From: Paramicrobacterium chengjingii
GTDB lineage: Bacteria > Actinomycetota > Actinomycetes > Actinomycetales > Microbacteriaceae
Length of the DNA: 64,000 nucleotides
NCBI RefSeq assembly: GCF_011751765.2
Contig: NZ_CP061169.1
Location: 992,001-1,056,000, forward strand
Direction of reading: 5' to 3'
Position numbers and translations under genes: made by a program. Each line of letters begins with the position of its first letter. Positions within the stretch are counted from its first letter, which is position 1. Below are positions 19,399-28,626 of the stretch, one piece after another. The notes below the pieces were generated by a model. That model saw only the letters and a list, made by a program, of their open reading frames with translations, had not been told where the DNA came from and made no database searches.

Positions 19399-22200
19399 AT
19401 GACGCCTTTGAAACGGTTCGTGACAATCAGCGCGATGGTGGTTGCGCTCATCGCTGGTTTGCTCATTTCGCCTGTGAATCTTGGCTTGTGGGGATCAGCA
19501 CCATCTCACGCGGCTGACTTGTCAAAATTTGATGCGGGAGACATAATTTCCGACCAGGTTTTTTACGACTCTGCGACAATGACCGAGGGTGAGATCGCGG
19601 ACTTTATCAAAAAGAAAGTTCCGACGTGTCGCTCGGGTTACACGTGTCTTGACGCATATAGAGAGAACACGACAGCTCGCGTGGCCGACTCGTATTGCAA
19701 GGCGCTCTCTGGTGGCTCGAACGAGAGCGCTGCACGGATCATCTACAAGGTGTCAACAGCTTGCGGCATCAACCCGCAAGTCCTCCTCGTGACTTTACAG
19801 AAAGAGCAGGGGCTCCTCACTCATGAGTGGCCGTCCACATGGCGATACACAATCGCTATGGGATTCGGATGCCCGGATGGCGCACCATGCAATGAGAAAT
19901 ACTACGGTTTCCAAAATCAGTTATATCTCGCCGCGCGCCAATTCCAGATTTATAAGGCGTGGCCCGGCTCCTTTAATTACAGAGCTGGCCAGAACAACAA
20001 AATTCAGTGGCATCCCAATGCATCGTGCGGTTCGAGCACTGTATACATCAGGAACCAAGCTACCGCGGGTCTTTATAACTACACGCCATATCGCCCAAAC
20101 AGTGCTGCGCTGACGGCAGGTTACGGTCTCGGCGACTCCTGTTCGTCGTACGGGAACCGTAACTTCTACAACTATTTCACCGATTGGTTTGGGAGCACCC
20201 ACAAAGTTGGCTGGGTAGTGAAATCACCAGATCGCCCAGAAGTTTACTTTGTGACTGGACAGACAAAACACCATATTCAAACGCAGTACGCGTACCGAGA
20301 GTATCGGCGTTCGTTCGGAGGATTAAGCGCGGTCAGCGAAGGCTATCTCAAAACACTCAGTACGGGTGCTCCTGCAATGGCGATCGTGAAGGATCCTTCG
20401 ACCGGCGATATCATGCTGCTTCAGGATTCCACTCTTCATCGCTTTCCTTCGTGTGCGCTTGCTGAGACATGGGGGTATTCATGTGCCATGGATATCGATC
20501 TCACACAGGATCAACTCAGGGCGCTTAAACGCGGTCCCGATATGAGCAACTACGCGAGCGTGGCTTCAAGCACAACCGTTCACAAACTCAGCGGTGGAAA
20601 AATGTATCCGTACGCGTCAGCACAAGACGCGGCATACTACAACGGCGGTGCAATAGGCTTTGTTGCGATTTTGCGCGATGAGATCGCGTCAAAATATACC
20701 GTCGTGGGCAAGACTCTGTTTGCGCCCGCCACGCTTGCTAAAACCGGATCCGACAAGAACGTGTATTTCATGGGAGGCAAATCCTCAAAGTGGAGGTTAC
20801 CTTCGTGGGCTATGGCACGAGATTTTGGGATATCGGGTGGGTACACCGAAACGTCAGCAATGGCGCTTTCTGCTTACACAACTTCTGGTGATCTCTCGAT
20901 GTTCGTCAATTGCGGGGGCAGCCTCTATCTAACGAATAGCGGAAAGCTAACGCTTGTGAAGAGCGGGTCCTCATCAGGCATGCGGACGACGAATCTCGAT
21001 CCCCTGACCTGTGACAGATTGCCCAAAGTCGGCGCTTTCTCTCAGTCTGTGTTTGTGCGAGCTCACGGGCACCCTGAAGTTTACCTACTTGAGGACGGTG
21101 ATTTGAGGCACGTTGTCTCGAGGAAGGCCCTGATCGCTCTGAATGGTGGCACGCAGCCGACGATCGGCCTAATCGAAACGGGGTCCTTGGCGAGCTTTGC
21201 AACGGGAGCGCCTATCCTCGGGCCAGCCACGCTCGTCAAGGCGAATGGTAGTCCTGATGTCTACTTTGTGGATGGGAGTTCGGAGCGTCACCGCTTGCCG
21301 AGTTGGGTACTCGCTCGAGAGTTTGGTCTGCCCGACGGTTATGATGCGGTAGGGCAAATAGCGCTCTCGCCGTATAAAGACACGGGCAAACTTTCACAAT
21401 TCGTGCGGTGCGAATCACGTCTGTACCTCGCCGGCAGTGGACAACTGACGCGTATTGAATCTGGCGATTCAGCAGGCTTCGACGTAACTGAACTTCAGGC
21501 GAGCACGTGTGCGGCATTGGACAAAGGCGGAACGATTTCTGGTCGAGTTTTTGTGCGAGTTGCGGGTGCTCCTGAGGTCTATCTCCTCGAGGCTGGCCAC
21601 GTGAGACATGTGGTATCTACGTCCGCTTTGCTTGCGCTGAACGGCGGGAAGATGCCCACGCTAGTAAATGTATCGTCCGCGACGCTCAACAGCTATGAGC
21701 TCGGGTTCCCCGTTCTCGGGCCTGGGACTCTTGTCAAGGAAACCTCGAAATCGGAGGTGTTTCTGATTATTGGCGACCAGAAAATTCGAGTACCTACCTG
21801 GGGTGTTGCTATAGATTTGGGACTTGGAACGACCTACACCTCGGTGCCAGACGAAAGTACTCAAGGTTATGAACGCTCGAGTACGGACCTGTCACCGATG
21901 GTGATGTGTTCTGGCGAACTGTACATCGGTGCCGGGGGAACCTTTTCGTCGATCAACAGTTCGCACGGCATGAAGTACACGCAGCTTGATCCCGGCATGT
22001 GCGGATCATTGGACTACTCTGGGCCGACGATTGCCAACCGACTGATCGTCGAAGACGGGGCGAGTGGAGATCTATATCTCGTCGAGAACGGCGAATTCAA
22101 TCTCGTCAAAGACAATGAGAAGGTCAAAGACATGAAGGGTCACGATGACCTCGTGATCTTGACCTTGGACTCGAGAACCATTTCTGCATACGCGGGCTAG
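19399..22200 (+). CDS. Secreted multi-repeat cell-surface protein with N-terminal lysozyme-like region
   Basis: A 933-aa protein. A signal peptide spans about residues 1-38 (charged start, hydrophobic core, SHAA-D). Residues ~60-275 are Cys-rich and include VLLVTLQKEQGLLTHEWPS, reminiscent of muramidase/transglycosylase folds. From ~442 three divergent repeats of ~165 residues follow (starting near 442, 607, 773), each opening with a (G/A)P.TL(A/V)K stretch and containing two cysteines and an EVYLLE..HVRHVVS-type segment. No LPXTG or membrane anchor is seen at the C-terminus. ATG 19399 has GGAG 9 nt upstream; GTG 19384 is the alternative. Function unknown; wall polymer binding is inference from context. 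Confidence 0.75.
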   Translation: MTPLKRFVTISAMVVALIAGLLISPVNLGLWGSAPSHAADLSKFDAGDIISDQVFYDSATMTEGEIADFIKKKVPTCRSGYTCLDAYRENTTARVADSYCKALSGGSNESAARIIYKVSTACGINPQVLLVTLQKEQGLLTHEWPSTWRYTIAMGFGCPDGAPCNEKYYGFQNQLYLAARQFQIYKAWPGSFNYRAGQNNKIQWHPNASCGSSTVYIRNQATAGLYNYTPYRPNSAALTAGYGLGDSCSSYGNRNFYNYFTDWFGSTHKVGWVVKSPDRPEVYFVTGQTKHHIQTQYAYREYRRSFGGLSAVSEGYLKTLSTGAPAMAIVKDPSTGDIMLLQDSTLHRFPSCALAETWGYSCAMDIDLTQDQLRALKRGPDMSNYASVASSTTVHKLSGGKMYPYASAQDAAYYNGGAIGFVAILRDEIASKYTVVGKTLFAPATLAKTGSDKNVYFMGGKSSKWRLPSWAMARDFGISGGYTETSAMALSAYTTSGDLSMFVNCGGSLYLTNSGKLTLVKSGSSSGMRTTNLDPLTCDRLPKVGAFSQSVFVRAHGHPEVYLLEDGDLRHVVSRKALIALNGGTQPTIGLIETGSLASFATGAPILGPATLVKANGSPDVYFVDGSSERHRLPSWVLAREFGLPDGYDAVGQIALSPYKDTGKLSQFVRCESRLYLAGSGQLTRIESGDSAGFDVTELQASTCAALDKGGTISGRVFVRVAGAPEVYLLEAGHVRHVVSTSALLALNGGKMPTLVNVSSATLNSYELGFPVLGPGTLVKETSKSEVFLIIGDQKIRVPTWGVAIDLGLGTTYTSVPDESTQGYERSSTDLSPMVMCSGELYIGAGGTFSSINSSHGMKYTQLDPGMCGSLDYSGPTIANRLIVEDGASGDLYLVENGEFNLVKDNEKVKDMKGHDDLVILTLDSRTISAYAG

Positions 22201-22214
22201 CTTGAAGCATGGGC

Positions 22215-22230
22215 ATCTCCGTTCGGAGAT
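22215..22230 (+). terminator. Hairpin just after the repeat-protein gene
   Basis: ATCTCC-GTTC-GGAGAT forms a perfect 6-bp stem (extendable by closing the loop), flanked by a weaker outer CTTGA/TCAAG pair (22201-22205 and 22234-22238). No T-run follows, so it is a terminator-like or RNA-stabilising hairpin at best. Confidence 0.4.
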
Positions 22231-22280
22231 TCCTCAAGGAACGTTACGTAGACTAACGGCGGGTAAACGTTAGGGGAACT

Positions 22281-23864
22281 GTGCCGACAACTCTGTCAGT
22301 GAACAAATCGCGGGTGAGATTTGACGCCGCGTCAAGCAGCGGTTCCGCCGTCGACTTCAGATTCGATGGCCACAGAGTTTGGTCGACCGTCCTCCCTGAG
22401 GTCGCTGACGGCGAACTTGCAAAGGTATTTTGGCCGCGAGCTTTAAAGCCGTACCTCGCTGGCAAGACAAATCTCAGCATTGTTGATTCCGCGAGCGGGG
22501 AATCGATCGCTACTCAAGAAGTTCGCTTTTCACAGAGCAAAGAACGCGTTGCCGTTTGCGACTCACGTGGGCGTTGGCTCGCGATCAACAAATGGAATCG
22601 CCTTGGATCAAGTTTTGAAGGCGACGATACTGGCGTGCAAGAGCGGTTGCTTGAAAGTGCTGTGCGGCTCGTAGATACCTTGAATGAATACGGCTATCCC
22701 GTCTACATAGTCGGGGGAACGCTGCTTGGCGCAATGCGAGATGGCCATTTAATGCCACATGACGACGATATTGATCTAGCGTTTCTCTGCGACGAGAAGA
22801 GCCCTATCGATATCGGTCTTGAAAGCATGAGGATGCAGCGAGAGCTTGAACGCGAGGGGTACTATCCCGTCAGGCACAGTCATACGCACCTGCAAGTCAC
22901 GTTCTTTCGAGACGATGGATCTACCGACCATTACATCGACATCTTCACGGGATTCCTTGAAGAGGACATCGATGGTACTCCGCTCTATTCGCAACCTTTT
23001 GCGCTGAGAGGCCCTGAAGTCAAACGCGAAGACCTCTTGCCCGTGCGGAAGATGGAGATCGATGGACACGTTCTTCCGGCTCCGGCAAATCCCGAGGCCT
23101 GGCTCGCATACGCATATGGTGAAAACTGGAGAATTCCGGATCCGTCATTCGTCTTTGAGACTCCAAGCAGCACTGGCCGTCGCTTTAATAACTGGTTCGG
23201 GGTCTTCAACAAGAAGCGAGTGTATTGGGAGAAGAACTTTGAGAAACAGTCCCGACGAAAGGTTTCGCTCAAGCGGGAGCCCTCGGCGGTTAAATTCCTC
23301 GGGTTGATACCGCCGTCGTCGAATGTTGTCGATTTGGGCTGCGGAGATGGATCGGTTACTCAGCAGATCGCGAATGCCGGGCACAAAGTGATCGGCATCG
23401 ATTACAGCTATGAGGCGCTCCGGCTTGCTCGAGCTGAGTCGTCCAATGACATTGAATACCGGTACGTGAACATGAATGATCGGAGGGCGCTTCTTGAGTT
23501 CGCGGTTGATCTCATCAAGACGCGCGAGGTCTGGTATTTCTACTTGGGGGATTCGATCCAAGGAATCACGCGCGCTGATCGACGAAACGTCTATCTATTC
23601 ATACGCGAAGTGTTGCGGGGCCCGGCGTTTGCGTTCATGACATTCGACACAAATTTGCCCGAAGCATACACACATGCCGATCCGACAACGTGGCATTATC
23701 CGGTTCCTGCGGCAAAGCGAGAAGCGAAGCGATTCGGCTTGAAGGCACGTGTCGTGTCCGAGGGCGGAACGCGAGAAAGCGAGTGGGGCACGAGGACTCG
23801 AGCTGCCGTGACCGTTCGCAAGAAGAAGACGAGAATTGATCTCCGATCGACGAGGGAGTACTGA
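22281..23864 (+). CDS. LicD-family phosphotransferase fused to a SAM-dependent methyltransferase
   Basis: A 527-aa two-domain protein. Residues ~110-300 hold a LicD domain with the metal/nucleotidyltransferase signature GGTLLGAMRDGHLMPHDDDID. Residues ~345-470 hold a class I methyltransferase with VVDLGCGDGS (SAM glycine loop) and GHKVIGIDYS. LicD proteins transfer phosphocholine or other phospho-groups to teichoic acids and glycans. The fusion suggests phospho-transfer and methylation of the same group. GTG 22281 follows GGGGAA. No choline kinase or cytidylyltransferase for choline is nearby. Confidence 0.8.
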   Translation: MPTTLSVNKSRVRFDAASSSGSAVDFRFDGHRVWSTVLPEVADGELAKVFWPRALKPYLAGKTNLSIVDSASGESIATQEVRFSQSKERVAVCDSRGRWLAINKWNRLGSSFEGDDTGVQERLLESAVRLVDTLNEYGYPVYIVGGTLLGAMRDGHLMPHDDDIDLAFLCDEKSPIDIGLESMRMQRELEREGYYPVRHSHTHLQVTFFRDDGSTDHYIDIFTGFLEEDIDGTPLYSQPFALRGPEVKREDLLPVRKMEIDGHVLPAPANPEAWLAYAYGENWRIPDPSFVFETPSSTGRRFNNWFGVFNKKRVYWEKNFEKQSRRKVSLKREPSAVKFLGLIPPSSNVVDLGCGDGSVTQQIANAGHKVIGIDYSYEALRLARAESSNDIEYRYVNMNDRRALLEFAVDLIKTREVWYFYLGDSIQGITRADRRNVYLFIREVLRGPAFAFMTFDTNLPEAYTHADPTTWHYPVPAAKREAKRFGLKARVVSEGGTRESEWGTRTRAAVTVRKKKTRIDLRSTREY

Positions 23865-23869
23865 GCACT

Positions 23870-24109
23870 ATGAAGGAGTACCTAGCTAAGTTCGTACGGC
23901 GACTAGCGCCGAGGACGATGCGCAACTTGACGTTGCTGACGGAACTTGATGAAGGAAGCGAGACTGTTGCGGAATTGCTGGTGAAGTACGAACTTCAGGT
24001 TCGGGACCTTCGGGCAGAGCTTAATGAAATGCGGCGTGACAATAGACGCATGGCGGAGCTCTATGATCTTGTGTTCGAACGGCTCCGGGATGAGAACCCT
24101 CTTACCTGA
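23870..24109 (+). CDS. Small coiled-coil protein (79 aa)
   Basis: Starts 5 nt after the LicD-methyltransferase gene, so it is co-transcribed. The N-terminal 20 residues are basic; residues ~35-72 form a charged heptad-like coiled coil (VKYELQVRDLRAELNEMRRD). It resembles short coiled-coil proteins found in actinobacterial polysaccharide loci, perhaps DUF6752, but I am not certain of the family. It has no membrane segment. It may be a scaffold or size-control partner for the neighbouring enzymes, which is inference only. Confidence 0.65.
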   Translation: MKEYLAKFVRRLAPRTMRNLTLLTELDEGSETVAELLVKYELQVRDLRAELNEMRRDNRRMAELYDLVFERLRDENPLT

Positions 24110-24117
24110 TTGGTCGG

Positions 24118-25956
24118 TTACTGAAGTTCGGCTCTCCCGAATTTGTGAATCACTAACTGAGCGCCCGTTTCGTGCAGGTTTTGCGTAGTCGATCCGACTT
24201 TGATGGAATATCGTCCGGGAGTTGAAGCGATCGTGGCGTAGAGACAATTGCCTCGCCCACGATTCTCGATTACAGCGGGGACGGTCGCTTGATCTCCAAG
24301 CTGCAAGGAACAGGCGAGGCGAGTTCGTCTCAAAGTGAGCTTCTTGAGTGGGATTCTGACATTCAACTCTTTCCACCCTGAAAACTTCGCTTGTACTGCC
24401 CGATTACGATTAGGGCGTGCAATGGTCCGGATGCGCTGATCCATATCGAGGCTCAGCATCCCATTCTTATTGACATACGCTTCGAGAGCGCGCCCGTGAA
24501 TTACGGCAGGCGTCACAACTTTCTCGCTTCTCAAACCTCGATGATTGACCACGCCGAAAAGCTCATTCTTTGCGTTGAAATCCCAGATGCCTGCCTTGAG
24601 CGGTGCCCCAAATGCGGCGTCGTCAATATTGAGTGTTGCGGTACTGCGCACCGTTACCTCGGCTCGTCCGCCATGAGATCCCAAGACCTCAACTCGATGA
24701 GTCGTCGGAATCAGCCATGTGATCTTGCTCGCCCTGGACTTGATACCGATAGTTGTGCATGCGGCATAGACATCATCTGTCACATCGAGAAGGTCAACAC
24801 CGAGCGCTTCGGCGAGCTCCAATGGTAGGGAACGGAGGATCCGGCCGTCATCAGTCAATTTCAGAGCGAGTGGTCTTCCTGCCGACGTTCGCCACGTAGC
24901 GGTGCTCCTAATCTCAAGCTCGCCATTGTGCCACGCTGCGTCATTGCAGACGGCCAGACCGTACATGCCTGGGTCAACCCGGACAAGCTTCTTGAGTGAG
25001 CTGAAGTCGCCAGCGCGAATGAGGTGCGCGCGGGCCTTCCCATACGCAGAAAGATCATCGTCGAATGTCTCGGGGAGATACTCATTGATGAGATCACGGG
25101 CGGTGACGAGCGCAAACTCGATGTCAGATTTGTCGTTCTCCCATAAGGATGGTCCTAACGCTGGGAGGAGACGCGTGGAGTATTGATACGCAAGCATGAG
25201 CGTTTTCTGCTGAGCGAGGCTTGGCCCGGCGAGACACGTCGCTGTCGCTTCAAAAATTCGTCTGAGTCCAGTCCAATAATCACGAAGATCCTGCGTGAAC
25301 GACCTCGACGTGTTATTCCCATGTTGCACCCAGTGATAAAAAGGAGTGGATGTCATCGTCGAGATTATTTTTGCATTCTTCGCAACGTCCAAATTAAAAA
25401 ATACGTCTTCCCAGAGAACCCGGCTGCCCTCGGGGAATCGGATGCGATTATCAAGCAGAAATTGCCGTCGATACAACTTGTGGGGGTTCGTTGGAACCAA
25501 TGGATGTACGTCGGTTCGACCGATTGCGTTGTCAAAATCAGCGATGTAAGTGTCCAATGCCCATTTGGGCTGATCAGTTCGGGCTTCTTTCCCATTCAGA
25601 ACGTCCGCGGAGTTTCTCGACGCAAACGCATAACCTTGGCTGAGTGAATCTGGATAGAGCTCATCATCATGATCCATGAAAAGGATGTACTCGCCGCGGG
25701 CTTTCTCTATGCCGTAGTTTCTCGAGGTGCTGGGCCATCCGGAGTGTTCCAACTCGAATACGCGAACATTTGGCCGCGCGGAAGCAATACGATTCAGGAC
25801 GGAGACTGTGTCATCGGCGGAACCGTCATCAATAAAAAGAACTTCAAATTCCGCTTTGGGCAGTTTCTGTGAGTCCAGCGACCGTACAACGTCATTTATG
25901 CGCTCACCGGAACAATAGGTGGGAATGACAACTGAAACTTTTGGTGAAGACGTCAC
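24118..25956 (-). CDS. Family 2 glycosyltransferase with C-terminal beta-rich domains, TarS-like (copy 1)
   Basis: A 612-aa protein. Residues 1-~240 are a GT-A domain: VVIPTYCSGERIND, FIDDGSADDT, MDHDDELYPDS (DXD-type) and PHKLYRRQFLLDNRIRFPE...WEDVFF. The last two elements parallel the ribitol-teichoic-acid transferase TarS (PTKIYRTALLKDN...FPE...EDQLF). The C-terminal ~370 residues are beta-rich, as are the TarS trimerisation and carbohydrate modules. It is clearly paralogous to the gene at 25953, which it overlaps by 4 nt (GTGA). Role: probable decoration of a phosphopolymer; the donor sugar is unknown. Confidence 0.8.
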   Translation of the reverse strand: MTSSPKVSVVIPTYCSGERINDVVRSLDSQKLPKAEFEVLFIDDGSADDTVSVLNRIASARPNVRVFELEHSGWPSTSRNYGIEKARGEYILFMDHDDELYPDSLSQGYAFASRNSADVLNGKEARTDQPKWALDTYIADFDNAIGRTDVHPLVPTNPHKLYRRQFLLDNRIRFPEGSRVLWEDVFFNLDVAKNAKIISTMTSTPFYHWVQHGNNTSRSFTQDLRDYWTGLRRIFEATATCLAGPSLAQQKTLMLAYQYSTRLLPALGPSLWENDKSDIEFALVTARDLINEYLPETFDDDLSAYGKARAHLIRAGDFSSLKKLVRVDPGMYGLAVCNDAAWHNGELEIRSTATWRTSAGRPLALKLTDDGRILRSLPLELAEALGVDLLDVTDDVYAACTTIGIKSRASKITWLIPTTHRVEVLGSHGGRAEVTVRSTATLNIDDAAFGAPLKAGIWDFNAKNELFGVVNHRGLRSEKVVTPAVIHGRALEAYVNKNGMLSLDMDQRIRTIARPNRNRAVQAKFSGWKELNVRIPLKKLTLRRTRLACSLQLGDQATVPAVIENRGRGNCLYATIASTPGRYSIKVGSTTQNLHETGAQLVIHKFGRAELQ

Positions 25957-27890
25957 TTGCGCATTCCAACCCGTCGTAGCGTGGGGCCAGCCGCACCCAA
26001 ATGTAGCTCAAGCCTATCCACTCTCTTTCCTGAGCGTAGGTGGACACTTTCATTTCCAGTCTGCGGAAGTATTTCGAGCAGGTACGTTCCGCGTCGACGA
26101 GGTCGAGCGATCTCAAGAACTGCGCGGCCTTGGCGAGAAAGCAACCTTCCGGAGCGAACCTGAATGAATCGCGACAGCAATGGGAAGAGCGCCAAGCGGT
26201 AATTGAGCTTGTAGCTGTGGACAATTCGCGACATCAGCGACTTGTTCCGGCGAAGAACGTAACGAAACCGAAAATCGACAGGTGTGCCAAAAACATGAAT
26301 CTGCGGCAGGTCGGCCTCGATGGTTCCAGGAAGTGAAGTCACATCACCAAAACTCAGATTTGGCCATATCGGTTTCGTCGTCGCGCCTATATCAAGGCTC
26401 AGCGCTCCGTCACGATTACAGTACGCGAGCACGCTCCGACCATCAATAAATCCGACTGTGTCAGCGATGCCGGTGTGCTTAAGCGCAGTCTGCTGGCGAA
26501 TTGGGCCAAACTCCGTTCGACCGTTCACATCCCACGCACCATTGCTCAGTGGCGAGCCGCTTGCAGCATCACGTACGTCGAGTTGGGAACGAACCGTGAG
26601 AGACGCAATAGTACCGGTTGAGTTCAGCACCAATTCTGACGTTCCTTCAGTCGGAATCATCCAGACAATTCGATCCTTCCGCGATCGGATCCCTATTCTG
26701 GCCGATGTTTCGCGAATCTCACCTTCGAGGACGCGGGAGGATGTTGAAACGGTCTGTCGCAGTGACGGTTCAATTGCGAGCAGACGCTGGCCATCGTTCG
26801 TAACTTCCACCCAAGCCTCGCCATCTGGGCGCGACCATTCTGCTTTTGCCTCCAGGACGAGCTGAGGGCCACTCCACGCGATTGACGTCGTGAAAGTGGT
26901 CCCGGCGAGTGCCATGTCAGACGCTGAGAAGGACTCCAGCTCCGCGATAGACCCCGAACGAAGCAACTCAGCGCGAACACGTGAGCGAGCGTCGAGCTCG
27001 CGGTCGAGCTCTTGAGGAACAAAATCAGCGACCAGACTCGCGCAGAATTCATTCGCCATTTGACGTTCGGATTCTGGGCGGCGAGAAAACGCCCGATTGT
27101 AAGTACTGAGTACACGCGTTCTCAATTGGTGGAGTAGTAACTGGTTTCGCTCGAGATCGAAATCAGAGCTTTCGAGGTCACGATAGATGGCGTCAAAGAT
27201 CTTCCGTAATGAATTCCACCATTCTTCATTACTACGGCGAAAGGTGGTCGATCCGCTTCCCGCGGTCTGAACCCAGTGATAGTAAGGCGTGCTCGTCATG
27301 ACGCTAATGACCTCGGCCTTTGATAGCACTTGGATATTGAAGAAGATGTCTTCCCAGAGCACTCTCTGGCCCTCTGGAAATCGGATATTGTGATCGTTCA
27401 GGAAATGCCGACGATAGACCTTGTGCGGATTCATGGGGATCAGCGAGTTGATGTCCTTGCGATGCAGGGCGTTCCCGATATCTTCGGTATACGTCGCTAT
27501 TCCCCATGAAGCATCATTGGTTCTTGCTTCTTTCCCGCTCAGAACATCTGAATGATTTTGCTGTGCAAACTCGTAGGCAGCTCGCAAAGCATCTGGATAA
27601 AGGCAGTCATCATGATCAACGAACGCAATGTACTCGCCAGACGCCTCGGAAATCCCTACGTTCCGTGGGGCTGAGGCCCATCCTGAATTGGGTATTTGGA
27701 GCACACGAAAATTTGCGTGAGTTCTTTCCAACTCGCGCAGGCGAGGGAAGGTGTCATCGGGCGATCCATCGTCCACAAATATGACCTCGAATTCCTGGCT
27801 TTCGAGTGTTTGCGCCTCGAGAGAGCCCACGAGGCGATTTAGACCTTTACCAGGCTTATACGTTGGGACGACTACAGTGATCTTGGTCAT
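25953..27890 (-). CDS. Family 2 glycosyltransferase with C-terminal beta-rich domains, TarS-like (copy 2)
   Basis: A 645-aa paralogue of the next gene downstream, with the same order of motifs: VVVPTYKPGKGLNR, FVDDGSPDDT, VDHDDCLYPDA, and PHKVYRRHFLNDHNIRFPE...WEDIFFN. Both copies share the phrase YHWVQ after MTSTPFY or MTSTPYY. The C-terminal half diverges more, including a basic tail. It sits 15 nt after the cytidylyltransferase gene, in one operon of SDR, cytidylyltransferase and two transferases. Two copies in tandem suggest two different linkages or sugars on one polymer. Confidence 0.8.
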   Translation of the reverse strand: MTKITVVVPTYKPGKGLNRLVGSLEAQTLESQEFEVIFVDDGSPDDTFPRLRELERTHANFRVLQIPNSGWASAPRNVGISEASGEYIAFVDHDDCLYPDALRAAYEFAQQNHSDVLSGKEARTNDASWGIATYTEDIGNALHRKDINSLIPMNPHKVYRRHFLNDHNIRFPEGQRVLWEDIFFNIQVLSKAEVISVMTSTPYYHWVQTAGSGSTTFRRSNEEWWNSLRKIFDAIYRDLESSDFDLERNQLLLHQLRTRVLSTYNRAFSRRPESERQMANEFCASLVADFVPQELDRELDARSRVRAELLRSGSIAELESFSASDMALAGTTFTTSIAWSGPQLVLEAKAEWSRPDGEAWVEVTNDGQRLLAIEPSLRQTVSTSSRVLEGEIRETSARIGIRSRKDRIVWMIPTEGTSELVLNSTGTIASLTVRSQLDVRDAASGSPLSNGAWDVNGRTEFGPIRQQTALKHTGIADTVGFIDGRSVLAYCNRDGALSLDIGATTKPIWPNLSFGDVTSLPGTIEADLPQIHVFGTPVDFRFRYVLRRNKSLMSRIVHSYKLNYRLALFPLLSRFIQVRSGRLLSRQGRAVLEIARPRRRGTYLLEILPQTGNESVHLRSGKRVDRLELHLGAAGPTLRRVGMRK

Positions 27891-27905
27891 TGTGATCGAA
27901 AGCGA

Positions 27906-28616
27906 TTAGTGTTGCGTGCGACTGCCGGTGTTTGTGCGCTCAACATCGATCAAACGTGCCAACTCAAGATCCTGAGGAGTCGTGATCTTGATGTTGTCGA
28001 CGTGGCCATGGATAATCTTCACTGACGTTCCGCAGTACTCTGCTACGAGATCAGCGTCATCACTGACGAGGCTGTACTTGTCTGCGATCGCTTTCTCGTA
28101 TGCCGTCTCAAGGAGTTCCCTCTTGAACGCTTGAGGTGTCTGACCCAGCCAACTGTGCGAGCGTTCCAACGAGCCGGTGATGAACTGTTTATCGTTGACA
28201 AGCTTCACCTGGACCGTGCTTGGGAGTCCGAGCATCGCCGCGTCATTCTCAATGGCTGCATCAAGCACTGAAGCAACGAGATCCGGTGTCGTAAATGGTC
28301 GAACTCCATCGTGCACCACGACGAAATTACCGGAGGTTGCATTGAGCCCGTTCATCGCTGACAGATGCCGCTCTTCAGCGCCAACTACGAGGCGGACATT
28401 GAGGCCCGCGTCGTCAATCAGAATCCTGTGGTAAATGTCGTGATTCTCCGCGCTCACTGTGACAATGACTTCATCAATGAAGTCGAGAAGAAAGCAACGG
28501 ACAGTTTTCTCAAGTACTGTTTGATTTCCGACATCGACAAGCAACTTGTTGCTGCCAAATCTGATGCCCTTTCCCGCGCAGTTGACGATCGCCGAGACGG
28601 TGAAATTCTTCCTCAT
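27906..28616 (-). CDS. IspD/TarI-family cytidylyltransferase
   Basis: A 236-aa CTP transferase with CAGKGIRFGSNKLL (CTP loop), VVVHDGVRPF, and NIKITTPQDLELA. IspD (isoprenoid pathway) and TarI (CDP-ribitol for teichoic acid) share these motifs and cannot be separated here by eye. The neighbours, two TarS-like transferases and an SDR and no isoprenoid gene, favour a TarI-like role making a CDP-alditol or CDP-sugar. AAAGG precedes ATG 28616. If so, the chromosome should carry another ispD elsewhere. Confidence 0.85.
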   Translation of the reverse strand: MRKNFTVSAIVNCAGKGIRFGSNKLLVDVGNQTVLEKTVRCFLLDFIDEVIVTVSAENHDIYHRILIDDAGLNVRLVVGAEERHLSAMNGLNATSGNFVVVHDGVRPFTTPDLVASVLDAAIENDAAMLGLPSTVQVKLVNDKQFITGSLERSHSWLGQTPQAFKRELLETAYEKAIADKYSLVSDDADLVAEYCGTSVKIIHGHVDNIKITTPQDLELARLIDVERTNTGSRTQH

Positions 28617-28626
28617 AGTGTGCCTT

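Noticed and set aside
20200..22200. Repeats in the 933-aa protein as a possible recombination or CRISPR-like DNA repeat
   Set aside because: The repetition is at protein level (~165 aa, divergent); no near-identical short DNA repeats with regular spacers are visible.
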